The notes: generated by a model not told the origin, from the letters alone. A stretch of 8,466 nucleotides of DNA from an uncultured Parabacteroides sp. (GCA_900770835.1 CAAGLQ010000287.1:1-8466), one strand, 5' to 3'; counted from the stretch's first letter, positions 1 through 7,489 are shown. Translations and numbers: made by a program.

Positions 1-380
1 GAGCGCGCAACTCGCGGAGAGATTTTTCACGGTGTAGTAGAGGCCGCGCAAGTCCGCGACAGCTTTACTACATGGTGTAGTAAGGGGCGCGCAACTCGCG
101 GAGAGATTTTTCACGGTGTAGTAGAGGCCGCGCAAGTCTGCGACAGCTTTACTACATGGTGTAGTAAGGTGCGCGCAAACCGCGGAGAGATTTTTCACGG
201 TGTAGTAGAGGCTGCGCAAATCTGCGACAGCTTTACTACACGGTGTAGAAAGGAGCGCGCAACTCGCGGAGAGATTTTTCACGGTGTAGTAAAGGGCGCG
301 CAAGTTCGCGACGGTTTTACTACATGGTGTAGAAAGGTGCGCACAACTTGCGGAGAGATTTTACATGGTGTCAAAAGGAT
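1..380. repeat. 84-bp tandem repeat array made of paired 42-bp half-units
   Basis: The motif GCGCGCAACT (or a close variant) recurs at 3, 87, 171, 255 and 339, an exact 84-bp period over four full units and part of a fifth. Each unit splits into two related 42-bp halves. Half A begins CGCGCAACTCGCGGAGAGAT and half B begins CGCGCAAGTCCGCGACAGCT. Each B half carries the near-perfect palindrome TTACTACATGGTGTAGTAA (65-83, 149-167) with one arm mismatch in later copies (233-251, 317-335). Each half also contains self-complementary CGCG segments. The last unit decays from about 361 on, where it is shortened and diverged. The array is truncated by the window edge, so the full copy number is unknown. 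It lies downstream of trmD and contains no gene that I accept. The role is unknown: an intergenic palindromic repeat family, a recombination-prone tract, or a structured RNA region are all possible. Confidence 0.9.
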
Positions 381-395
381 CGCACCAGTTGTGCG
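371..395 (-). terminator. weak candidate terminator of trmD
   Basis: Read on the minus strand, 27 bases past the trmD stop, CGCAC-AACTG-GTGCG forms a 5-bp stem (381-395) followed by ATCC and then four T residues (373-376). The stem is short and the T-run is offset, so termination is only plausible. The palindromic repeats further on might do this job instead. Confidence 0.3.
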
Positions 396-421
396 CCAGT
401 ATTTTATGAGAGGAGGACAAT

Positions 422-1096
422 CTATTTCAATAGATCCGGCCGGAGGCGTGCGGTGCGCTCTTGGGCTTGTTGCAATCGCCACTCCTCGATTTTCCGTTGG
501 TGGCCGGAGAGGAGCACGTCGGGCACTCGCCATCCTTTGTATTCCGCGGGGCGGGTATAGACGGGGGGAGCCAGCAGGTTATCTTGAAAAGAGTCGGAGA
601 GGGCGCTTTGCTCGTCGCCAATGACTCCGGGGATAATCCGAACTACGGCATCGGTAATGATAGCTGCCGCCAGCTCACCGCCGGTCAATACGTAATCTCC
701 GACGGAGATCTCCTTGGTGATCAGGTGCTCGCGGATGCGGTAATCGATTCCTTTGTAATGCCCGCATAGGATGATCAGGTTGTTGAGGAGCGACATTTGG
801 TTGGCCATGGGTTGGTTGAAGGTCTCGCCGTCGGGGGAGGTATAGATCACCTCGTCATACGCTCGCTCGCTTTTGAGTGCGCTGATCGCCCGATCAATCG
901 GCTCGATTTGCATCACCATACCAGCCTCGCCTCCGAATGGGTAGTCATCCACCCGGCGCCATTTATTCGTGGTATAATCACGGAGGTTATGTAAATGGAT
1001 TTCAGCCAATCCTTTATCTTGTGCTCGCTTGACGATAGAGCAATTGATCATGCCCTCGATCATTTCGGGCAATACGGTCAGAATATCTATACGCAT
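422..1096 (-). CDS. trmD: tRNA (guanine(37)-N1)-methyltransferase TrmD
   Basis: This cytosolic SPOUT-class enzyme transfers a methyl group from S-adenosylmethionine to N1 of G37, next to the anticodon, in tRNAs reading CNN-type codons; the modification prevents +1 frameshifting. The 224-residue protein starts MRIDILTVLPEM, as TrmD proteins usually do. It carries the trefoil-knot signatures CGHYKGID (111-118) and SVGDYVLTGGELA (131-143), then R153 in VVRIIPGVIG and D168 in SDSFQDNLL, matching the Arg and Asp known to be needed for catalysis in the family. YTRPAEYKGW (180-189) and LLSGH (195-199) complete the pattern. The C-terminal extension of the 255-residue E. coli enzyme is absent, as is usual in Bacteroidetes. 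K115 replaces the Glu of the E. coli GRYEGID motif. The gene stands alone here, without the rpsP, rimM and rplS neighbours found in enterobacteria, and is divergent from the dehydrogenase operon. Confidence 0.97.
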   Translation of the reverse strand: MRIDILTVLPEMIEGMINCSIVKRAQDKGLAEIHLHNLRDYTTNKWRRVDDYPFGGEAGMVMQIEPIDRAISALKSERAYDEVIYTSPDGETFNQPMANQMSLLNNLIILCGHYKGIDYRIREHLITKEISVGDYVLTGGELAAAIITDAVVRIIPGVIGDEQSALSDSFQDNLLAPPVYTRPAEYKGWRVPDVLLSGHQRKIEEWRLQQAQERTARLRPDLLK

Positions 1097-1122
1097 AGTT
1101 CTATTTCTTCGCTTTGACGGAG

Positions 1123-1130
1123 CAAAAGTA
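1123..1130 (-). promoter_or_regulatory. Bacteroidetes -7 promoter box for trmD
   Basis: On the minus strand the sequence is TACTTTTG, an exact match to the Bacteroidetes -7 consensus TAnnTTTG, 26 bases before the trmD start codon. No convincing -33 TTTG lies at the usual distance. It would give a 5' leader of roughly 20 bases. The match is direct; use as a promoter is inferred. Confidence 0.6.
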
Positions 1131-1162
1131 CGCGATTATTTCCGAATGTTAGAAAATAGATT

Positions 1163-1170
1163 TAAATTTG
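1163..1170 (+). promoter_or_regulatory. Bacteroidetes -7 promoter box for the GH109/DUF1080 operon
   Basis: TAAATTTG matches the TAnnTTTG consensus exactly and lies 36 bases before the ATG at 1207, giving an expected leader of about 30 bases. The surrounding tract (1150-1206) is AT-rich. No clear -33 element, operator or long leader RNA is visible. The box sits only 32 bases from the oppositely oriented trmD box, so the two promoters are back to back. Confidence 0.6.
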
Positions 1171-1206
1171 TGGCGGTAAATATCATAAACTAATTAAAAA
1201 GTATAT

Positions 1207-2607
1207 ATGGAAAACACGCGTCGTTCTTTCCTGAAAAAGGTCTCTGCTGCTGGATTGGGAGCAGCAGGGTTAGCTATGGCTGGTTCAGCCAATGCAGCAA
1301 CATCGGTGGCTGAAGCGCCACAGAAGAAGAAAACAGCGGGCAAAGATGATGGCAAGCTGCGTTTTGGCTTCATCGGCACCGGCTCTCGCTGTCAGGAGCA
1401 CATTAATAATGTGTTGGCGATCCCTGGCAATAAGATTGTAGCGATCTGCGATATTCAGCAGGGACCGATCGACAGCACGTTGAAACATATCGCTAAATTC
1501 AACGTTCCCGCTCCTAAAGTTTATAAGGGTGGTGAGCGCGAGTTTGAGCACATGTTGAACAATGAGGAGTTTGACTGTGTGATCATTGCCAGCCCGTGGG
1601 AGTGGCACGTGCCAATGTCGATAGCGGCTATGAAGGCCGGTGTGCCTTATGTGGGCGTGGAGGTATCGGCGGCTAACTCGTTGGAGGAGTGCTGGGACTT
1701 GGTGAACGTGTCGGAGGCTACAGGAAGTCATTTGAACATCTTGGAGAACGTATGTTATCGTCGGGACTGTATGGCCGCCCTCAATATGGTGCGCCAGGGC
1801 TTGTTCGGCGAATTGCTTCATGCCACTTGCGGCTACGAGCATGACTTGCGTGACGTGAAGTTCAATGATGGTACACATTATACTTATCAACCGGGCGGTG
1901 AGTTGCGTATGGGACCGACCGCCTATGCGGAGGCACAGTGGCGCACAAACCATTCCGTGCATCGCAATGGCGATATCTATCCGACGCATGGCATTGGGCC
2001 GGTGGCGAACTGCTTGGATATCAACCGGGGTAACCGATTCGTGGCTCTCTCTTCCATGGCAACACAGAGCCGGGGATTGCATAAGTTCATTGTGGAGAAT
2101 GGAGGTGAGCACCATCCGTTGGCCAACTTACGTTTCAATTTGGGCGACATCGTGACGACCATGATTAAGTGCGCCAATGGGCAGACCGTGATCGTGACGC
2201 ACGACACCAACTCGCCGCGTCCCTATTCATTAGGTTTCCGCATCCAGGGAACCGAAGGCCTTTGGATGAACGATGGCGATCATGTCTATGTGCAGGGCAA
2301 GTCGAAACCGCACCGTTGGGACGATTCAGAGCCTTGGTTCAAGCAATATGATCATAAGTTGTGGGCGACACATGGCGACGCTGCGGCAGAGGCCGGACAT
2401 GGCGGTATGGACTATGTGATGATGTATGACTTTATTCAGGCGATCCACGATAAGCGTCCTGCTCCGATGGATTGCTATGATGCGGCGGCGTGGAGCGCGA
2501 TCTCTGCCCTCTCGGAGATGTCGATTGCCCGTGGTGGCGCATTGGTCGATTTCCCGGACTTTACACGGGGTCATTGGATCCATCGTCAACCGGCGTTCGC
2601 TTTATAA
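1207..2607 (+). CDS. Tat-exported GH109-type Gfo/Idh/MocA protein (alpha-N-acetylgalactosaminidase-like)
   Basis: This 466-residue protein begins with a twin-arginine signal (TRRSFLKK at 4-11, then an Ala/Gly-rich stretch ending ANAA near 31), so it probably folds with its cofactor before export. A Rossmann NAD-binding segment follows (GFIGTGSR at 54-61, ICD at 80-82). The EKP motif of ordinary Gfo/Idh/MocA dehydrogenases is replaced by VEVSAA (151-156). ECWDLV (161-166), ILENVCY (178-184), GDIYPTHGIGP (255-265) and AGHGGMD (396-402) match the pattern I know from glycoside hydrolase family 109. Family members hydrolyse alpha-N-acetylgalactosaminides with retention, using bound NAD to oxidise C3, eliminate, add water and re-reduce. 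H398 in the Gly-rich loop is the likely acid/base residue. The ATG at 1207 is chosen because it preserves the Tat signal; there is no strong Shine-Dalgarno sequence. It is the first gene of a three-gene operon. GH109 membership is well supported by the motifs. The substrate is not: it could be another glycoside, or the protein could only make or reduce a 3-keto sugar. Confidence 0.88.
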   Translation: MENTRRSFLKKVSAAGLGAAGLAMAGSANAATSVAEAPQKKKTAGKDDGKLRFGFIGTGSRCQEHINNVLAIPGNKIVAICDIQQGPIDSTLKHIAKFNVPAPKVYKGGEREFEHMLNNEEFDCVIIASPWEWHVPMSIAAMKAGVPYVGVEVSAANSLEECWDLVNVSEATGSHLNILENVCYRRDCMAALNMVRQGLFGELLHATCGYEHDLRDVKFNDGTHYTYQPGGELRMGPTAYAEAQWRTNHSVHRNGDIYPTHGIGPVANCLDINRGNRFVALSSMATQSRGLHKFIVENGGEHHPLANLRFNLGDIVTTMIKCANGQTVIVTHDTNSPRPYSLGFRIQGTEGLWMNDGDHVYVQGKSKPHRWDDSEPWFKQYDHKLWATHGDAAAEAGHGGMDYVMMYDFIQAIHDKRPAPMDCYDAAAWSAISALSEMSIARGGALVDFPDFTRGHWIHRQPAFAL

Positions 2608-2644
2608 AGAGTATTAATCTATTCAATTATATTATAGTTGTACT

Positions 2645-3901
2645 ATGAAGACAAACAGAAGAGACTTCCTGAAGACCCTGGGTGGAATCGCGGCCTTTAC
2701 GATCGTGCCGCGTCACGTGCTGGGTAATGGATTTATCGCCCCGAGTGATCAATTGACGAAGGGTATCATTGGTACAGGTGGCATGGGTCGTGGCCATGTG
2801 AACTATGCGAGGACCCGTCTGGTTGCTGTCTGCGATGTGGATAAGAACCATCTGGAATTGGGCAAGCAATTAGTGAAGGAGAAGATCGCCGCTTATCACG
2901 ATTTCCGTGATTTGATCTTGGATCCGAACGTAGATATTGTACATATCGCCACTCCTCCCCACTGGCATGGCATCATGTCTGTGGAGGCAGCGAAAGCGGG
3001 TAAGGATATTTGGTGCGAGAAGCCGATGACCCGTACGATTGGCGAGGGTAAACGAGTGATGGAGGCCGTGAAGCAGTATGGCCGTATGTTCCGTCTGAAC
3101 ACTTGGTTCCGCTTTGCCGATCCCTTCTATGGCTTGGGCACTCCGGTTAAGCCGTTGAAAAAGTTGGTTCAAAGCGGTTTGTTAGGATGGCCGTTGAAGG
3201 TGACGATCAGCAAGCATACCGGCTTCGACTGGAAATTCTATTGGGTAGGTAAGGAATACCTGGAGCCGCAACCGGTTCCTGCGGAGTTGGATTATGACAT
3301 GTGGCTCGGCCCGGCTCCTTACAAGCCTTATAATGCGCATCGTGTGCACCAGACCTTCCGTGGCTATTGGGATTATGATGGTGGTGGCTTGGGCGACATG
3401 GGTCAGCACTACATCGACCCCGTGCAATATTTCTTGGGCAAGGACGATACGAGCCCGGTAAAGGTGGAGGTAGATGCGCCTCAGCAGCATCCTGATGCGG
3501 TGGGTACTTGGCGTTCAATTACCTATACTTATGAGGATGGTTGCCAGATCGTGCTTTGGGGTGGCGACTATGGCGACCCGAACACGCCTTACATCGCAGG
3601 CCCGAAGGGCAATGTCTATAAGAACTTTGTATGCGACATCCCCGACTGGGAGAAGAAACTGGCGGAGTATCCGGAGCCAGAGCCTCAAGTAACCGACTTT
3701 ATCCGGTGCGTGAAGACCCGTCAACCGTTTGCGTTGAATGAGCGTAATGGATTCCGTTCGGCTACGATTGTCAATATGGGAGCCGTAGCGTTGCGTTTGA
3801 ACCGGACGTTGCATTTCGATCCGGTGAAACTGGAGTTTATCAATGATGAGGCCGCTAACCGTTTGCTTGACCAGCCGATGCGTGCGCCTTGGAATATCTA
3901 A
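2645..3901 (+). CDS. Tat-exported Gfo/Idh/MocA family oxidoreductase
   Basis: A 418-residue NAD(P)-dependent sugar dehydrogenase-type protein, expected in the periplasm. The N-terminus has a twin-arginine motif (NRRDFLKT at 4-11) and a short hydrophobic stretch. The Rossmann fold shows GIIGTGGMGRGH (40-51), the acidic strand end VCDVD (62-66) and IATPPHWHG (101-109). Unlike the preceding protein it keeps the classic CEKPM motif (124-128, K126) and a GGGLGDMGQHYID segment (246-258) in which D251 and H255 fit the catalytic Asp/His pair of the superfamily. It should therefore be a true dehydrogenase that oxidises or reduces a ring hydroxyl. It starts 37 bp after the GH109-like gene with no promoter box between, and ends 21 bp before the HEAT-DUF1080 gene, so co-transcription is likely. 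By context it may oxidise C3 of a glycoside, or reduce a 3-keto product. The exact reaction, the substrate, and the electron acceptor that recycles an exported cofactor cannot be read from the sequence. Confidence 0.9.
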   Translation: MKTNRRDFLKTLGGIAAFTIVPRHVLGNGFIAPSDQLTKGIIGTGGMGRGHVNYARTRLVAVCDVDKNHLELGKQLVKEKIAAYHDFRDLILDPNVDIVHIATPPHWHGIMSVEAAKAGKDIWCEKPMTRTIGEGKRVMEAVKQYGRMFRLNTWFRFADPFYGLGTPVKPLKKLVQSGLLGWPLKVTISKHTGFDWKFYWVGKEYLEPQPVPAELDYDMWLGPAPYKPYNAHRVHQTFRGYWDYDGGGLGDMGQHYIDPVQYFLGKDDTSPVKVEVDAPQQHPDAVGTWRSITYTYEDGCQIVLWGGDYGDPNTPYIAGPKGNVYKNFVCDIPDWEKKLAEYPEPEPQVTDFIRCVKTRQPFALNERNGFRSATIVNMGAVALRLNRTLHFDPVKLEFINDEAANRLLDQPMRAPWNI

Positions 3902-3922
3902 TCTTAAACTCGATTTATCAAT

Positions 3923-6900
3923 ATGAAGAAGGTATATATTTCCATAGCGAGCTTGTTGTTCTTGGGTAATGTGATGCTGGCGCAAAGTCCGGCCAACCGT
4001 ACCGCTCAGACGGTGGTGGCGGATGTCTTGGCACAGATGCCGGCACAGCAACAGGCAGAATACAATAAATTGATCAACGATTTGGCGACGACCGGTGAGA
4101 CGGGTGTCGAGCAGTTGGTTCGTAAAATCAACGCGCCGGGCAAAGGTAGTAATGCCAATGTGGATTATGCGTTGAGCGGCTTGAGCCATTTTGTGATGGC
4201 AAAAGGCAACGAGCAGGCACGCCAGACTGTAGCGAATGCCTATCTGAGTGCGTTGAATCAGGTGACAGAGCGTGAGATAAAGGCATTTATCATTCGTCAG
4301 CTGCAGATTATGGGTACCGATGAGTCGGTGGATGCGCTGGCTGGCTACCTGAGCGAGGAGAGTTTGAGCGGTCCTGCCGCACGTGCGCTTTCCGCTATTG
4401 GCTCGGAGAAGGCTAAGCAGGCGTTACTTTCCTCGTTGAAGCGTAGGATGGGCACACCAAAGACCCAGAAAGACGCGATTCGTGCCCTTGCCGATTTGCA
4501 CATGGCCGAGGCAGAGCCGCTGTTGCAGGCCCTGTTAGGCAATGAAGATCCGGATATGCAGAAAGAGGTGCTGTATGCGTTGAGCCAGTGTGGCTCAGTA
4601 GCTTCGTTGAAGGATTTGGCGAATGCGGCCGCGGCGGTGAACTACACCATGGAGCGTACGGGTGCTAACGAGGCTTATATTGCTTTGATCAAACGCATTG
4701 CGGCGAATGGTGATGCCAAAGAGGCGGAAAAAGCAGCCAATGACCTGCTGAAGAAGGCTACAAAAGCGGGAGCTACTCACACACGTGAGGCTGCCTTGGA
4801 GGTGCTTTTCGCACAACAACCGGCTAACACCAATAAGCTGTTGCAAACGGCCTTGAAAGACGCGGATAAGGATTACCGCAATGCGGCTTTGAACTTCGCT
4901 TCCGCCTATGCGGATCAAGCGCTTTATGTAGAGCTGATGAAGACCGTGATGAAGGCGAAACCGGAGGTGAAGGTGGACGTGCTTAACTGGATTGGACGAG
5001 AAAGCAAACGCCCGAATCAGCACGAGGTGATCAAGAACCTGGAGGTACGCTTCGATTTGCCGGCCAAGCAGGTGATTTTGAACCAACTGAATGATTCTAA
5101 TTTCGATGTTCGTCAAGCCGCTGTGTGGGCGTTGGTGAAGATTGGAGATAAGAGCGTGATCCCGGCATTGGCAGACCTCTTGAAGAGCAATGATAAGCAG
5201 GTGGTCTTGTTGGGACAGGATGCGTTGCTGGCTTTTGCGGGCGATATTGATCAGGCAGTGGCGAAGGTGATCCCTGCGGCTGGAGAGGCCGGTAAGATTG
5301 CTGGATTGGAACTGTTGGCAAATCGTAAGGCTGATGCGAATCTGAATACGGTCTTGGATCAGATCAAGGGTGGTACGCCAGCCGTGAAGACAGCTGCTTA
5401 TACCGCTTTGAAGGATGTCGTGGCAGAGAAGGACTTCACATTGTTGTGTGGCATGTTGGAAACAGCTGAGACTGATGCAATTGTTCCGATACAGGATGCC
5501 ATCATTGCGGCGATCGCGAAGCAGACACCCAAGGCGATGGTGCAGAACGTAAATCGTCGGATGGTTCAAGCAGGCGACAGCAAGAAACACCTTTATTATA
5601 AGGTGCTCTCTGCTACCGGTGAGGCGGATGCGTTGAAGATGATCGTATCCGGTTTCATGGAGGGTAAAGGTGCGGCGAAGGATGCTGCTTTGGAGGCCCT
5701 GTTGGTTTGGAAGGGTGACGAGGCTGCTGATCCGTTGTATGTGATCGCGAAGAACACTACGGAAGCGCAGGTGCGCGACAAGGCGTTGACTCGCTATGTA
5801 GAGCTTGCGTCAAACCCGAAGATGACGGGAGAGAATCGATTGATCCGTCTGCGTCAGGCTATGGAGATTGCGAAGGAGAATAAACAAAAGGTGCAGATCT
5901 TGAAGCAAGTGCAGCAGACGGGTACCTTCATTGGCTTGATGTATGCTTCGCAATTCCTCGATGACAGTAATGCGGAGGTACGTTCTGCGGCTACCTATGC
6001 TATTTGGAACATCGCTCGCAGTCATCCCGAATACGCTGGAAAGAACGTGAAGGCGATCTTGACCCGTGTATTGGGTATGTTCGATGGCGAGGATGCGCGT
6101 TATGACATCGATGCCTTGAAACAGCACTTGGAGAAGTTAGGCGATGAAGAGGGTTTTGTATCGCTTTTCAACGGCAAGGACCTGACCGGCTGGAAAGGTA
6201 TGGTCGGCAAGGATGGCGACGGCAATCCCTACAAACGTTATAAGATGAAACCTGCCCAGTTGGAGAAGGAGCAAAAAGCCGCTGATGAGCGGATGCGTAA
6301 GGACTGGTTTGTGAAGAACGGCCTGATCGTTTTCGAGGGCAGTGGCTACGATAACCTCTGTACAGAGAAACAATATGGCGACTTCGAGATGTATGTGGAT
6401 TGGATGCTCGATCCGAATGGCAAAGAACCGGATGCCGGTATCTACCTCCGTGCGACACCGCAGGTACAGATTTGGGATACTTCTCGTGTGAATGTAGGCG
6501 CGCAGGTTGGCTCAGGCGGACTCTACAATAACTCCAAGAACGAGCGTAACCCGCTGAAGGTGGCTGATAACAAGTTGGGCGAGTGGAATAGCTTCTACAT
6601 CAAGATGGTGGGCGACCGTGTGACCGTGAAGTTGAACGGCGAGTTGGTGGTTGATAATGTCATCATGGAGAACTATTGGGATCGTAGCCAGCCGATCCTG
6701 CCGATTGAGCAGATCGAATTGCAGGCACATGGCAGCCGTTGCTTCTTCCGTGATATCTACGTGAAGGAATTGCCAAAGCAGGAGCCGTTCCAGCTCTCTG
6801 AGCAGGAGAAGAAAGAGGGCTTCAAGGTCTTGTTTGATGGCACGAACATGCACGAGTGGATAGGCAACACGGTGGATTACATCTTGGAAGATGGTTGCAT

Positions 6901-7402
6901 CGCTTGTGTGCCCACCAAGAGTTTCGGCGGCAATCTCTATACGAAGGATGAGTATGCGAATTTTATCTATCGGTTTGACTTCCAGTTGACGCCGGGTGCG
7001 AACAACGGTATCGGTATTCGTACACCGATGGAGGGCGATGCGGCTTACGTAGGTATGGAGATCCAGGTGCTGGATTGCGAGCATCCGATTTATAAGGATA
7101 TCACGCCTTTGCAGCATCACGGTTCGGTCTATGGCATTATCCCGGCCAAAACGGATCACCACAGCGCCTTCAAGCCTGCGGGAGAGTGGAACACCGAGGA
7201 GATCATTGCCAATGGTGATAACATTAAAGTGACTGTTAACGGACAAGTTATCTTGGAGGGTAACATCCGTGAGGCCACGAAGAATGGCACGGCAGATCAC
7301 AAGGAGCATCCGGGTCTTTTCAATAAGAAGGGACATATCGGTTTCTTGGGTCATGGCTCGCCGGTGAAATTCCGCAACATCCGCATCAAGGAATTGAAGT
7401 AA
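3923..7402 (+). CDS. exported HEAT-repeat protein with two C-terminal DUF1080 (3-keto-disaccharide hydrolase family) domains
   Basis: A 1159-residue protein with a Sec signal peptide (MKKVYISIASLLFLGNVMLA, cleavage near residue 20-21). Residues ~30-735 form a long series of helical pairs of HEAT type, for example DSNFDVRQAAVWALVKIGD from 391 and DDSNAEVRSAATYAIWNIA from 680; such solenoids usually bind proteins or extended ligands. Domain 1 (~744-951) is a DUF1080/PF06439 jelly-roll: LFNGKDLTGW (748-757), a Lys/Glu-rich segment (~770-793), DAGIYLR (837-843) and QVQIWD (847-852). Domain 2 (~966-1159) repeats the plan with LFDGTNMHEW (970-979), NNGIGIR (1027-1033), MEIQVLD (1045-1051) and a His-containing loop QHHGSVYG (1064-1071). 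The two domains are clearly different in sequence, so they are not a recent duplication. PF06439 members have been linked to cleavage or hydration of 3-keto-glycosides, which fits the two dehydrogenase-type genes 5' of it. A role only as a glycan-binding or scaffold protein is the main alternative. It is the last gene before the terminator. Confidence 0.9.
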   Translation: MKKVYISIASLLFLGNVMLAQSPANRTAQTVVADVLAQMPAQQQAEYNKLINDLATTGETGVEQLVRKINAPGKGSNANVDYALSGLSHFVMAKGNEQARQTVANAYLSALNQVTEREIKAFIIRQLQIMGTDESVDALAGYLSEESLSGPAARALSAIGSEKAKQALLSSLKRRMGTPKTQKDAIRALADLHMAEAEPLLQALLGNEDPDMQKEVLYALSQCGSVASLKDLANAAAAVNYTMERTGANEAYIALIKRIAANGDAKEAEKAANDLLKKATKAGATHTREAALEVLFAQQPANTNKLLQTALKDADKDYRNAALNFASAYADQALYVELMKTVMKAKPEVKVDVLNWIGRESKRPNQHEVIKNLEVRFDLPAKQVILNQLNDSNFDVRQAAVWALVKIGDKSVIPALADLLKSNDKQVVLLGQDALLAFAGDIDQAVAKVIPAAGEAGKIAGLELLANRKADANLNTVLDQIKGGTPAVKTAAYTALKDVVAEKDFTLLCGMLETAETDAIVPIQDAIIAAIAKQTPKAMVQNVNRRMVQAGDSKKHLYYKVLSATGEADALKMIVSGFMEGKGAAKDAALEALLVWKGDEAADPLYVIAKNTTEAQVRDKALTRYVELASNPKMTGENRLIRLRQAMEIAKENKQKVQILKQVQQTGTFIGLMYASQFLDDSNAEVRSAATYAIWNIARSHPEYAGKNVKAILTRVLGMFDGEDARYDIDALKQHLEKLGDEEGFVSLFNGKDLTGWKGMVGKDGDGNPYKRYKMKPAQLEKEQKAADERMRKDWFVKNGLIVFEGSGYDNLCTEKQYGDFEMYVDWMLDPNGKEPDAGIYLRATPQVQIWDTSRVNVGAQVGSGGLYNNSKNERNPLKVADNKLGEWNSFYIKMVGDRVTVKLNGELVVDNVIMENYWDRSQPILPIEQIELQAHGSRCFFRDIYVKELPKQEPFQLSEQEKKEGFKVLFDGTNMHEWIGNTVDYILEDGCIACVPTKSFGGNLYTKDEYANFIYRFDFQLTPGANNGIGIRTPMEGDAAYVGMEIQVLDCEHPIYKDITPLQHHGSVYGIIPAKTDHHSAFKPAGEWNTEEIIANGDNIKVTVNGQVILEGNIREATKNGTADHKEHPGLFNKKGHIGFLGHGSPVKFRNIRIKELK

Positions 7403-7423
7403 GCTGAGCTGACTCAAATACAG

Positions 7424-7455
7424 AAAGACGTCACGAATCGTGGCGTCTTTTTTTT
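7424..7455 (+). terminator. strong intrinsic terminator closing the operon
   Basis: AAAGACGTCACG (7424-7435), loop AAT, then CGTGGCGTCTTT (7439-7450) form a 12-bp stem with one G-U wobble. The T-run covers 7448-7455. It begins 22 bases after the stop codon of the HEAT-DUF1080 gene and separates the operon from the lipoprotein gene, which has its own promoter box. Confidence 0.92.
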
Positions 7456-7489
7456 GTCTAAAAACAGGCAGTGAGTTCATTGTTTTCAG

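Noticed and set aside
1..380. CRISPR array.
   Set aside because: The repeats are contiguous with no unique spacers, the 42-bp halves alternate in two related types, and no cas genes are present.
1..624. Plus-strand open frame running through the repeat array and into the antisense of trmD, with a 14-residue repeat pattern.
   Set aside because: The repeat period (84 and 42 bp) is a multiple of three, so any frame without a stop in one unit stays open throughout. The rest of the frame lies opposite the conserved 3' end of trmD and has no family features or ribosome binding site that decides a start.
1285..2115. Long minus-strand open frame opposite the GH109-like gene.
   Set aside because: It is a shadow frame: the plus strand encodes conserved family motifs throughout, and the translated minus frame has a composition rich in His, Arg and Cys with no recognisable domain.
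4595..5590. Minus-strand open frame of 331 codons inside the HEAT region.
   Set aside because: It is antisense to an intact alpha-solenoid coding region and has no family features. Long antisense frames are expected in such repetitive coding DNA.
6512..7480. Minus-strand open frame of 322 codons opposite the DUF1080 domains.
   Set aside because: It is antisense to two well-conserved domains and its start lies past the terminator of the real gene. No motif or promoter supports it.
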